Assembly (NCBI GenBank): GCA_048772705.1
Contig: JBLWGC010000136.1
Location: 1-64,000 of the forward strand
Origin: Leidyana gryllorum EB-2025a
Taxonomy: Eukaryota; Apicomplexa
Reading direction: 5' to 3'
DNA: 64,000 bases
In this document: positions 44,422-55,483 of the stretch, piece by piece
How positions within the stretch are numbered: the first letter of the stretch is position 1
Layout of the letters: every line of letters begins with the position of its first letter
Made by a program: the position numbers and the translations under genes
The notes under the pieces: model-generated
The model's input: the letters and a program-made list of their open reading frames with translations, nothing else
Database searches by the model: none
What the model was told of the DNA's origin: nothing

Positions 44422-47400
44422 CTAACGCTTCCGCCCATAATGACGAGGTGCCATGGTACCTCGCCCCCCCCTTGATGAGGCACACAGTGCCAGTCTAGAT
44501 CTAACATTGCTCGCTCCGGGATAGTTTCGAAGGTTAGACGGTGCCTCCGTGGGTGTGAACTCATCAGGGCATGCGCCATGATGTTCGGCAAACTCGTCAA
44601 GACTAGTCATCCCAAACGGAGGTACTGGCAAGAGAGCGCGGCGGGGAATGATAATGCCGCGCATCTCGGGGGTCCTGCCTCCCAAATCGCTCGCGCCTTG
44701 GTGAATAGAAATGAAACTGCGTCAAACCAAATCATGTCTCACCTATGCAACTCTTCTCTAACAACACTTCGGCCAAGTCGTCGAGCCCTGGCTCTCTGGG
44801 TGGGTCGTCACGCAGCACGTGGTTTGGGCCCCAGTACAGTCCGATGACCACACCGAAGGTGCCTGGTGGGATGGGACTCCCAAACTTGATTGTCACAACT
44901 CTCTGGCCCAGCTTTAGGTGACATGCATTGCGCGATTGAACTACACAGACTTCATGTGTACCAGCGTACGGGATTCCACTTACCGGGATTGAACAGACCT
45001 CGAATGACGTTCTGGTGTCCCGCGACCAGAACAGGGAGCGGAATGACGGCATTGGTGGCGGTTTCGTGCTCCTCAATCATCCGGGCCAGCTTGATGACAC
45101 CCTCTTGAGAGAGAAACTCGGATCGCTTCCCAATGGAACCGAGTCTGTAGAACGGTTGGGCCCGTAGCCACCCAAGATAGGTTTGGAGACACCAAATGGG
45201 GAGCTCGTTCTCGGTATCCTCAGCCGAGCTTGGCAGAATCGCTGCCAAGGGCAGAGGTTTGTGTTGACTCTGGAGAAGAAAATACCAATGCTAATCAACA
45301 CGACGATCTCAATGCTCACCACGGCGTCTTGCATAGCCTTCTTCAAGTTGGGGAGGTAGAAGAAAACTTGCTCAATCAGCCCCAACACCTTCGGAGAGAA
45401 GGAATACTCTGTGTGTGTCCGTCGAGAACTCAACGAAACCACAGAGTACCCGGGCACCCCCATTGAGGCATCCTGCCCTGTTGCCACATTTCTTGTTTCC
45501 CGTATGAGGTTCAGCCCAATGTCCACCGCATTATAAGACTTGGGTACCTTCACCAGTACCCTTCGCAGCAACCATTTGACCATCACTGTGCTCATCTGTG
45601 TGGCCTCTGCAATCTTGACAACACTCAGCCATCGACTTCGATCTGACGACTCGTTGGTATGCAGTGGATGAGGTTTCGGCACTCTCGCTCGATCATCGGT
45701 GGCCAGTAACTCATATTTCGCCTGAATGTTCCAGCGAGTCTCCAGAGACTCCGTTCGCAGGAATGTAGAAATCACCCCGCCCTCTGCGAACTGAGGCGAG
45801 AATTGAAGAAAATAACCAGAACAGAACACTTACTGTCTGCGAGACGTCCCCGAGCACACCAAATACAGTGCACTGCGCAGTACACAGCACTTTCTCGTGT
45901 TTAGAAAGGGTGTTGGCCAAAGTGTTGCCAGTCGGTACCATGTCGGACAAGGCTCTCTCTGTCAAACCAATCTTTCGGTCGATCAGCCGAATTTGCGGCC
46001 AGAAGCACAATTTGCTCTCCGTTGTTCTAACTCGGGCAACTCTGTTCGATTATGATGAGTGATAAACGAGTGTTGAGTCTTACGGTTTGCCTGCGAGATT
46101 CTCTGCAATCTCTTCCAACTCCAACACCTCAAACATAATTCGTTTCCAGTTAAAGTCTTTGAAAGAGGTATTCCGTCCTATCGACGCATTCTTCTTATCC
46201 GTCTCCTGATGACTGATGTAGCGAGACTGTAGTCGCGCCAGCGTGTCGTGAAGCGAACGGAGAGCCTTAGCCTCCTCAGCTTCCAGAGAAACGGTCTCTT
46301 CCGGGAAGTACAGACCAGATCGGCACAGCACCTCGAATCGTCTGCTGGCAATGGAATCAAAGAATTGAGTTATCTTCGAGTTGGAACTCTTGAGGGCAAC
46401 ACTGTTCCGCAGCGGGATACGATCGGGACCGTTGGACTGTTGTGGTCCAGAGAACTCTGCGAGGTCGTCCAGAGGTATCAAAGGACAGGTAATGTGGAGG
46501 GCATGTTGAGTCAGCGGGATATAACCGAGCTCAGCAGTCCAAATACCAATCAATTGTCCAACAGTCCTTAGGGGGAAATCGTACTCCACCGTGGGACACT
46601 CAAGATATTGTGTGCTCGTTCCCATACGCTGAGCAAGCGGGGAGAGAGAATTCTCGAGTTCTTTGAAGATATGGGCCAAACTCGCAAACGTGCTGGAATG
46701 TGGCTTCAGAGACATGATGAGACTGGTATTTCGAGTCAGTCGATTGAAGATTTTCACACGGTTCTTCAGCCTCTCCACATTTAGAATCCTGCAAGCGTCG
46801 CCACTCAAGGCACCCGGAGTGACATTGAGAACCTTTTGGCACTCGTAGAAACTTGGCTGATAGTGTGTTTTGGCGTAACCTGCCAGAAGTGCCGATCTAT
46901 GAGGGCCTCGTTGGAGTTGGGCGAAAGCGAACTCTACAGGCAGCTTGTAACCGATCAGTGAGGCCCCAAAGATCGCAGGAAGATCTTTTAGGGGGGAGCC
47001 GATGAACTTTGTGTCAATCCTTGCAGTCTTCGAGTTGAGGATTCCAGCTTTTCGCAGGACACAAGTTGCAAGTCTGGAAGTCTCAGCCATAGTCTCTCCC
47101 GTGGACGAGTGCGAGTCGGCGGACATGTAGAGGAACACGTTTCCGATACGATTGCGGGCCAGCTCGGCTGGGGCCAACTGCTGCTTTTGGAGCTGACCGG
47201 TCATAGCATCAATTAGGCGTCGCTCGTCAATGAACGGCAACAGGGCCACCCCGCCCCATGGTACATTGGTGCCCTCCAAGTCAACCGGAAAGTGCTCTGG
47301 GTAGTAATCGATGATCGGAGAGCTCGGCTCGAGCATAAGTGGCCGCAGTGCTTGGGGTAAAAGTTCCGCCGAGAGCGGCGGCAAAACAGCCATCAACTGT

Positions 47401-49443
47401 TGGTGGGGTTCAAACGGGTCGCCTAAATCGAACTTGGGACGCCACGAGGGACTGCACAGGAGAGAGTAGACGCTGGCACGAGTGGGCACTTACTTTGCGA
47501 CCAGAAAGTGGAAGAGATCCTTCGTAAAAGGCGCGTAGTGGAAGGGAAAATACCACGACCAGCTTGGAACACCAGCAAAGTAATACGTCATGCACTGCGA
47601 CCATCGATGTGGACACGCTTGCTTGTGAGTGAGACCTTACCCATTGTACACCCTCCAAGTAAGACTCGAGCAGTTTATTGAGCTCTTGTCGCCCTCCACT
47701 GTCCTTTCCGACTTGGATGTCGAAGTGCATCTTGCGCCAATAATGAAAAGCTCTGTGGTCATTGATCGATTCAAGGGTGTGTCCGAGTCGGAGCCAGCCC
47801 TCTTCTGTAAAAGTGTTATCTTGGTCCCTATCATCGATGCCTTCCAATGGCCCATCCCCAACGGCATTCGACGGGGGTCTGAATTCCATCGGGGTCAGCC
47901 TTTGTTTCCCAGACAGCCACTTCTTATCAGATACCTTCTCTCCAAAAAGGCCCTCCTCATGCTCAGCGCAACGGCCCAGGAAGAGACGAAACGGTACCCA
48001 GGCAATCTGCCCACCCTCGCCGAGAAGATAAGGACTTTGGGTTTCCTTTACTTGCGCGTATACCCATTCCTGCGGGAGAGACGTGTAGCACCACAAAAAT
48101 ACTCCTTTCCTTACTGCTAAATAGGTTGTATAGATATCCAGTAGAGTTTCGATCCCTCCTTTGGAGATGTCGGCAAAAGGGAGGTGGGGCAGGAAGTCAT
48201 TGCCAGCAAGAGAGCAGATGAGCAAAAAGTCGTCCAATACGCGCTCCGGCTCGAACCGAAAACCGAAATTCCCAATAAACGTCTCATCCGAGATCATATG
48301 GTCCCATGATTTCTTGAATAGCAGCGACGACGAGCCGGAGCTGCTCTTCAGTGGCTGACCATTGCTCTTCAACTGCCGCATGTACTCCGCGTCATCGGCT
48401 GCCAAACCCGTATTTCTGGGTTTCTTCTTCAACTTCTTGGTGTTTGACTGTTGTTGGCTGTCGGTCAGTGGCCCATTTTTAGCCATCAGTCCCTCCAGTA
48501 TATCAATAACTAGATATTCTCTTAACACGGGCAGATGAAGGAGCTGAAAGTTTGCGGTCGCAGATATTATCCGCCGCTGGTCGGCTGCCCAGCGAGGCTC
48601 TCCGTCCAGTCTGACTTCTTCTCTCAGCAAAGTGAAATGGGGTTCGTGGGTCATTAGTGACAACATGATCAAATCGGCGTCGAGGCCTTGCAAACAATGG
48701 GAGAGGTTGGGGGGATAGTCAGGCTGGGAACGGAGGGCTCTGATGAATTCCATGATTTTATGCTCCCCCTCGCCAGGTACATCGGGACCACTCAAAATCA
48801 CCTCCAGATCATGCCAGCTCGCGTTGTGCGACATCTGGTGGGCAATCATGAACTGCAAATGGTCCATGAGCTGTTCCATGAATTCCGTGCCCGGGGTAAT
48901 GCAGTTGGAGTCGAAGGGTGTCTCATGGCCTTTCGTGGTCGGCGGGCACACGAAGAGCTCCGGGGATACTGACTCTCGCAGCTGAGCATCCTTCTTGTGC
49001 GACTCGTGTCTCTCACGTGCCGATCGGAAACGTCGCGAACGCTGCTGGTTCATCTTCGCCCGAGGAGCTACGCCATCCACTCCGATGAAGAGCAGCCTTT
49101 TTGGCTTGGCTATTTGAACCAAATTATCTATGTATCTCATGACATTAACCCAGACCTCGCTGAAGCTCTGCTTGATATCAAGTCGGCCACCATCACTATT
49201 AGCGTGGGTCGCATTGTGGATAACACCGTTCAAGTCCAGATACAAGCAATCCACTGGGAAACTGGAAGCGCTTCTGTCCTGAAGACTCCCAAGTTCGGCC
49301 CGAACTTCCGGGCAGCTTGCCTCGTACAGTCGGGCAAAGTCGTGGCCTGAGGTGTTACCACTAGCCGCCAGACTCGTGCATAGCTTCTGGTTGATTCTCG
49401 GATATCGCTCAGACAACCATCGATAGAAACGTGGTACTCCCAT
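44422..49443 (-). CDS. XRN1: 5'-3' exoribonuclease, XRN1 type
   Basis: Degrades 5'-monophosphorylated RNA after decapping, usually in the cytoplasm. The N-terminal catalytic region is complete: [83 protein letters not shown] and [14 protein letters not shown], covering the acidic metal-binding residues. The second conserved region ends [20 protein letters not shown]. Downstream come the XRN1-specific middle domains, and near 44840-44940 an SH3-like segment ([19 protein letters not shown]), which XRN2-type enzymes lack. Introns follow VQW, LVAK, NLAGK, DVSQT and others. The tail ends in a basic [14 protein letters not shown]. Very confident of family; exon edges in 44800-46000 are approximate. 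Confidence 0.94.
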
Positions 49444-49457
49444 TTTTTGGGTAGAGT

Positions 49458-49887
49458 ATGAGCAAAGATAGCGTACAATCCCTCTTTGCGATCATAGCTG
49501 ATTCGTTGGATGAACTCATTGGTGTGAAAGACAAACCGGAGCGCTTGCTGAGGATCACCAACGTGGTAATCGCTGTGCTCCTGACCAGCACCATACCGGT
49601 GTTCACATGGCTTCCCACCGGAGAACTACAGACTGAAGATGATCATCTACACTACTCCCTGTGGCCTAAGGCACTGGTGCACAACGCCACTGTCTTAGCC
49701 AAGTCGCGTTCGGCTGTACGCGGGCTCTTGATGGGCTTTGTGTTCCTGCTTCTAATCTTACTCTTCCTCCTGAATATGTAAGTGGCGTTCTCTCTGTCTG
49801 TCACGGCTCTTCCTTAGGGTTGGCACAGCGGCAATCCGTCAGTATCATTTGGACAAGGCGGCTAGAAAAGAGGAGAAATCAGAGTGA
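49458..49887 (+). CDS. Small two-pass membrane protein, unknown
   Basis: Starts MSKDSVQSLFAIIADSLD at 49458, only 14 bp from the XRN1 start on the other strand. Two membrane helices: VVIAVLLTSTIPVFTWL and LLMGFVFLLLILLFLLNMVG, separated by an acidic and His-containing loop of about 45 residues (ELQTEDDHLHYSLWP). One 41-nt intron interrupts codon Met just after the second helix, and the last exon adds TAAIRQYHLDKAARKEEKSE. Its stop TGA directly touches the stop of the convergent secreted-protein gene. Family not recognised; ER or mitochondrial membrane location is likely. Confidence 0.7.
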
Positions 49888-50154
49888 TTAAATTAAGTAC
49901 CAGCCCCGGAGGTTCCGACCTGGAGTGTCCGTGCGATAACCATGTGTTCCATACTGGCTTTCTAGCATTGAGTAGCCTGCACTGTAGTACCCTGGTCGGT
50001 ATCCCCCGTACCGTGCTCGATAGGTGTTAGAGTGTCTGTGCGCGCGTGTGCTGTTGTAGCTGAGTGGAAGTTCTCCTCACCCCAACATTCGCATCCAGGG
50101 AGGGCCATTGGCCCAGGTGAATAAAACGTTCAAGGTAACTAGAAGCGCTCGCAT
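49888..50154 (-). CDS. Tiny secreted Tyr/Gly/Arg-rich protein
   Basis: A gene too short and too spliced to stand out. The ATG at 50154 gives MRALLVTLNVLFTWANG, a signal peptide. A short intron (GTGAGG to CAACAG, 30 nt; a 21-nt version using an earlier AG is also in frame) joins it to a Tyr/Gly/Arg-rich mature segment that includes SNTYRARYGGYRPGYYSAGY and ends RGWYLI. About 78 residues in all. Composition resembles Tyr-rich wall or matrix proteins, for example those cross-linked by dityrosine in coccidian oocyst walls, but this is only a compositional likeness. The stop codon TAA on this strand is immediately next to the TGA of the convergent gene. Expression would need proof. Confidence 0.5.
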
Positions 50155-50212
50155 GTGATGCGTGTGGGGACGTCGCTCAGCTAAATTTGTTTTTTCAAGT
50201 CCTTCCAACACG

Positions 50213-50935
50213 ATGTCCGTGGCCGCCGCAGCACAAGCTGAGAGCAATGTATGCGTTCCGGGTCTTCTGCCACCCTGCGGACTGGAGAAAGTCTCGATGG
50301 GTACAACCATCATGGCTTTGAAATACGCAGGAGGTGTGGTGCTGGCCTCTGATAGTCGCACATCAACGGGTATCGTGACCGGCAAAGCGGCTCAGAAGAT
50401 AACACCCATAAGCGATAAGATATTCATGGCCAGATGTGGAGTCGCTTCCGATTCGCAGTTTGTTGCCCAGTTGGTGAAGCACTACATTTTCCAACACCAA
50501 GTCGAGTTGAATGGCAGAAGCGCTAAAGCGTTCGCTCCACCCACTGTCAAGTCTGCTGCCGCACTGACAAGGCTAATCACGTACAACAACAAAGATTATC
50601 TGACTCTTTCTATGATTGTGGCCGGGTACGACCATGTAAAGGGACCCCAAGTATACAGCATCGCATCTGGGGGTGCCATATTTGAACGCAACATCGCAGT
50701 GTCAGGAAGTGGCTCTACCTATATTCTTGGTCTGTCAGATTACCTGTACAAGCCAGACATGTCCAGGACGGAGGCTCTAGAGCTCGCCAAAACCTTAGTC
50801 CATCACGCATTGTCGCGAGACGGCGCCTCTGGAGGGATGATTCGGTGGGTCGTTGTGGACAAGGACGGGGTTGAAGATGGATGCATACCCGGAGATAAGA
50901 TTGTACCCCTTGAGGTCCTAACCGCTCACCATTGA
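50213..50935 (+). CDS. PSMB6: 20S proteasome subunit beta1 (caspase-like)
   Basis: Catalytic beta1 subunit of the 20S proteasome, cleaving after acidic residues. The propeptide (about 35 residues from MSVAAAAQAESN) ends before the active Thr in GTTIMALKYAGGVVLASDSR; the Asp17 equivalent is present, the Lys33 equivalent is displaced by one residue (AAQKITP). The Arg in MARCGVASDSQ is at the position that gives beta1 its acidic preference. The ending GGMIRWVVVDKDGVE is normal. Unspliced. Start ATG at 50213 is favoured; the frame is open further 5' without another ATG. Located 58 bp from the secreted-protein start on the opposite strand. Confidence 0.93.
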   Translation: MSVAAAAQAESNVCVPGLLPPCGLEKVSMGTTIMALKYAGGVVLASDSRTSTGIVTGKAAQKITPISDKIFMARCGVASDSQFVAQLVKHYIFQHQVELNGRSAKAFAPPTVKSAAALTRLITYNNKDYLTLSMIVAGYDHVKGPQVYSIASGGAIFERNIAVSGSGSTYILGLSDYLYKPDMSRTEALELAKTLVHHALSRDGASGGMIRWVVVDKDGVEDGCIPGDKIVPLEVLTAHH

Positions 50936-51025
50936 GCTGCTCGCCACCCTTAGACCGTAGCCAGACCCTCACTTTCTCAGCGTGTCTCTGCGTTTACAAC
51001 CTAAAGCACTACACTTTCAATCTCT

Positions 51026-51716
51026 TCATTCGTTGTCTGAGTCAAATGAGAGGCAATATCTCTTCATCGTGTTCTCGAGCTCTACGCGTTGAGCTCCTAC
51101 AATCTCTCTCAGCATAACAAGCTTATCGAGCTTATTCATGTCCGACCCAGCGCGCCATTTGTACAGTCTGAAGGTGGGGAGTCCACGCACACCAGTCTCC
51201 CAGGTGTCTGCCTCATCTACGTCCACTTCTATGATGGCACATTTGAAACAATAGCGGAGGGCTTCAACCACTGGAGCAATCTGCTGGCATGGTCCGCACC
51301 ATTTGGCACCGTATTTGATAAGAACAAATCGCCCATCCTAAAACAGCCATTGGTAGAATGCGTGAGAGTGCCTCACCGCCTCATTGGCGAGGAACACGTG
51401 GTCCTTCGACCATTGGGTCAACAGGTTCTCAACGTCCTGTGATGACTTTGCCTTAGAACAAGGAGCTTCACGGCCTGCGGTGACAGATAGTTGTGAGACT
51501 CGGCCTGTGCTGGTACTCGGCTTCACCTGCTTGGGCTCGTTCTTTCCTCAAGGTAGCCTTATCATTTCCCATAAAGCGGGGCGTGACCAACGCGGCCGAG
51601 TTAGCACCAGACACAGCCTGTCGTCCGCGTATAAAGCTCAAGATTGGTCCGAAGAGGAACGCTACGATGGCGAAGAGATGCCATATCGGAATGCAGACAG
51701 GGCCGATGCAAATCAT
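51026..51716 (-). CDS. Membrane-anchored thioredoxin-like protein
   Basis: Starts MICIGPVCIPIWHLFAIVAF, a hydrophobic N-terminal segment acting as signal-anchor, then a linker with basic residues (KATLRKERAQAG), a short helical stretch (SSQDVENLLTQWSKDHVF) and a thioredoxin domain with active site AKWCGPCQQIAP and the cis-Pro region RGLPTFRLYKW. Two introns, after ERAQAG and FLANEA, bring the pieces into one frame. The Trx domain lacks the usual long C-terminal helix length but is near complete. WCGPC is the standard thioredoxin site rather than a PDI-type CGHC, suggesting a reducing role. The side of the membrane that the Trx faces is not clear. Confidence 0.85.
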
Positions 51717-51869
51717 ATTTTGCTAACTATGTTACAACAACTACTTATTTAGACGTACGATGGCCCACTAGGGGAAGAGGAGACGGTGCGCGAGCTGATG
51801 TTGATAGAGGACATTGACTATGCCTGTTAGGGTTTCTGACACAAAGCAACAGAATTCCGTCTACCAAAC

Positions 51870-52256
51870 TTAGTCGAAGAGACCGAAGCCCATGTCATCA
51901 TCTTCCTCCTCCTCGGGCTCCTCCTTCTTCTCCTCCTTCTTCTCCTCAGCAGCAGGAGCAGCACCACCAGCAGCAGCAGCGGGAGCAGCACCACCGGCAG
52001 GGGCGGAACCAACGGAGGTCATGAGGCCACTATAGTAGGAGGTGAGAATGCACAGAAAGGCGGGTGAATTCACTTACTCAACGTCGACTCCCTCAAGAGC
52101 TTGGCAGAAGAGCTTGGGCCAGTACGGCTCAACCTTGCCACCAGCGGCGTCGATGAGCTTGGAAATGCTCTCGGCATTGATCTCCATACCCTCGTCCTTG
52201 AGGATAAGAGCGGCCATGGAGACCATCATCTCGCTAGCGTCACGGGGGGCAGCCAT
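51870..52256 (-). CDS. RPLP1: 60S acidic ribosomal protein P1
   Basis: Stalk protein of the large ribosomal subunit that recruits translation GTPases. The N-terminal domain matches P1: [18 protein letters not shown] and [20 protein letters not shown], then [14 protein letters not shown] 48-nt intron follows EGVDVE. The second exon gives [16 protein letters not shown], an Ala/Gly hinge, an acidic Glu/Lys segment and the stalk C-terminus [10 protein letters not shown], the eukaryotic consensus for factor binding. ATG at 52256 gives [10 protein letters not shown]. Confident; P1 rather than P2 by the WPKLF block. Confidence 0.96.
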
Positions 52257-52395
52257 TACGGTCAATTACGCAGAAGGTGTTGGTAGAGCGAGAAGTTGTA
52301 ATGCCGAACAGCAATTTAAGCCCACGCTATGAACTCAAAAAAAGCAGTGAGTGCTGTCCAAAAAAGGGACACGCAAGAAGACAAAACTGAGCGGT

Positions 52396-55300
52396 TCAAA
52401 CCTTGGGTTTCTTGAACTGTTTCTGAGCAACGGCCACGTTGGCCATGAGCAAATCTGCATCGCAAAGTGGCCAGCGCCAAGACATAATCGCTCACCAAAT
52501 GGTTCCCGATTCTCTTCCAGTACCTTCTGATATGGTGTGTTACTAAAGTTCTTGCATAGACGTTGTACATTGCCGAACATCCTGGTTCCAACTAGATCTG
52601 AGAGCTGTTCCGATGTCTCGCTTACTTTGTAGCCATGTGCTTTGCCATATAATTCTGCACAGATTGTGGAAGGAAGTTGATCTTCACATCCATCACGGCA
52701 ACCATCATCACATAGGTTCGGCGGGGTCCCATCTGCAACAACAGTATTCGTTGCTGCCAAGTCGCTGAGTCCCAAAGTTCTTACAGGACTTAATGAGAAG
52801 CTTAGTATTGGCATCTCCATTGAAGTCACACTCGCTGAGGACTTTTCGGGACACGGAATCCCGAACATCGTGGTAGCAACCTCAGGCACATTGAAGCCCC
52901 ACATCTGATCGCCAGCGATTGGCTGGGGAGGGGGAGAGCACTGTTTGTTACCTGTACAGCATGAAGTGGGGAGATCAGTAGAGCGTCTGTCGCCATGCCC
53001 ATGAACACCAGCTCGCGCTGCAGCACTCGATCATGACACTCTCTTTCGAAGGTCAGAACTCACTTTGCTGAGCGGCCAGGGAAGATTGACACCGTACGAG
53101 AATACGAATTGATAGGGAGTGACAGAGTAACATCGCTTGGTTTCGGAGAGGAACGGGATCCAGTTTTTGTGGCTGTCCCCGTCATTGACGAGTGCCATCG
53201 CTTCGTCCACGTCTGCCTCGGCGACCCCGGCGATGAAGGCAAGTATCACTCCACCTTGAATTGTTTTCCACCTGATTATATTGCCTCCGTCAAACCTCAT
53301 ATCCCCCCACCCCAGGGAGACGAGCTCGGCAGCCGGCATGCGGGAGATTAGAGGGAGAAAGATTTGAAATCGCCGCGCTTCGCTTTCGAATAGACGCATT
53401 CTGTGACATCTCCAGTCGGAGCAAATGCGACCCAACACATCCGCGACCTCCTCCACATACCGCTCTTCAAATTCCTCCAAGTCACTCGCTTCCAACGTAG
53501 TCGACTTGAAGCAAACAGACACTCGTATCGGCGACACAGCAGTACAGTAGGTCGTCCAACGTTCCCGACCCGATTTGGCAGGCGTCTTGAGATTTTTGAC
53601 CAGAGAGGGATCGTATTTGCCCGTGCCGAAGATGGCCACTGGGAACTGCTCGCAAGCAATGACCGGATTCCCGATTGCCTTTCTGCCTCCTGAAGGTCCA
53701 CGTCCCACATCAGCCAGGAACTGATCTATTTGTTCCTGTGGAGTCCCATGGATATTGATTGGGGTACCGCGTAGATCCTGGAACTTTTCAAAGAAGGCCA
53801 CGCCGGATTCAGCCAGCACGTCATCAATAATTCTCAGTTTGCGCGCTATCGAGGTTATATCTTTGTCGGTCGTAAGCACACCAGCAGAAGTCCCCTTATT
53901 AGAACGGCTGGAAGAAGGCGCGATGGGAATCGGCTTTGACCCGTTCAGGACAGATTGGACGAGGAATATGGGGACAAGATCGATGTCTTGAAGGTTCTCC
54001 AGAATCTCATTCTGCAGGCTCACTAAGATAGCATGAGGTACTCTGCAGTCTTGATGATCTGCTTTGGCTCTGATCTCTTCCAGCATTGAGTTCCAGCGTG
54101 CTATGTGATTGAGATCAAACTTCTTGGGTGTTGGGATGGGTGCTGGGGTGTAGAACGGTGTCTCGTCGATCGATTTTGGATGATGACTTTTATCTATGCT
54201 CGTGAGAGTCGGGGCGGGGGACCCCATGTCGCCTTTGGTGGCAACGTGAGTGAACGCTGGGGTGTGCGCCCCCCTTGAGCTGGTGGTAGTCAGTCCTCGA
54301 GTAGGGGAGTGTTTGGTGTCCGTAGTCTGTCCGTGACCACCCGACGCTATGCTGTGGTACGATGCCAAAGGAGACTGGGCGAGCTGTGATCCGTGCAGGG
54401 AGGGGCTGGAGGAGGTCGGGTCTTCATGGGAGCGGAATGATTGACCAACGATCGATGGGGGGGGAGACGCAATCTTCACGGTTCGCGCCTTGCTGGCTTG
54501 CCGGTTCCGGTGGACGGCGGCCAGTGGCGATGCTGCCATCTCGCGTGGATTCGAGGGTGACTGAGAAGTGAAATCCTTGCTCTGATGGGCTTGTACTCTC
54601 CCGTCCGCAGGTGCCGTGCTGGTGAGATGTGGACTGTTCGAGGGATATCGGGGGATGCGAGAGGGTCCTTGCTGCGGTGTACCCGCTCCAGAGGAGAAAA
54701 GAGGGGAAGTCTGGGCTTCTGTGGAGGAGCTTTGCTGAGGTGATGCTGGGTGTTGATGCGTCATCATCATTGGGCTAAGGCAGCGGAATTGGCTAAGAGC
54801 GACCTTCATATTGACGGTCTGGTTGGCCGTGCCGATATAGGTAGTGGAAGCCGTGGAGCCAGCCGGTGAGGGCGGATACGGGGAATGAGGGCTCAGCGTT
54901 CTCGGTAGTGTTGCATAGTCGTCCTTGTGGATCTTAGACGGCATTTCACGCGAAAGAGGGGCGCTCAAAACGAACCCATGGGGGACGGACATGGCGGAAC
55001 ATGTCGGACTTGCCCGAAGTTCACTCACATCACCTTCAAAGCCTATTAGGCTCGATCCCGTTTGGATACCCGCCTCTACGGTCGTGCGTACTCTGCTTGA
55101 GGGAGACTTCATAAGCGGTACCGTTAAGGGATCCTCCGCTTCTCGTATAGTACTTGGTTGACGATGGTCGGTTGTGGTGGCAACGCCCTTATTGGGCATT
55201 GGAGATATCATGTCCCGCGCATATGTGGCAACGAAGGGGCTGTATATAGCCGATGCGGTGGGGTGTGGCTGCTTGACGTAGTTGGTGAAACTATGACTGC

Positions 55301-55427
55301 CATGTACTCGACGAGAGTTGGTGCTAGCAGCGTTGAAGCTACCGTGAGGCAAGACAGGATGATTTCGTCCTGCAGAGAGTGGTTGGCTAGCGGAAGGGGG
55401 GTTCACTGCTAGATGTTTGAGTCTCAT
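52396..55427 (-). CDS. Large protein with C-terminal START-like lipid-binding domain
   Basis: Begins MRLKHLAVNPP. The first 430 residues are disordered and rich in Ser, Pro, Thr and His, with many SP/TP sites. A helical middle (DLNHIARWNSMLEEIRAKAD) follows. The last 250 residues look like a START/helix-grip domain: EADVDEAMALVNDGDSHKNW, the motif VNLPWPLSKRELVFMGMATD, strands ending RTYVMMVAVMDVKINFLPQS, and a closing helix with KMFGNVQRLCKNFS. Introns are inferred after WPLSK, after LHAVQ (29 nt, 52923-52951), after SFSLSP, after HMATK and after REPFG; the last exon ends VAQKQFKKPKV. The START assignment rests on pattern, not a known paralogue; ligand unknown. Confidence 0.65.
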
Positions 55428-55483
55428 GGTGTAATCTTCTTCTAACACGAAGACAGAAAGGCGCCACTATCACCAAAAACTGC

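Noticed and set aside
51740-51831. Short plus-strand acidic frame (YDGPLGEEETVRELML) before the P1 gene
   Set aside because: No start codon or upstream exon joins to it with proper splice sites; it probably is 3' or promoter spacer.
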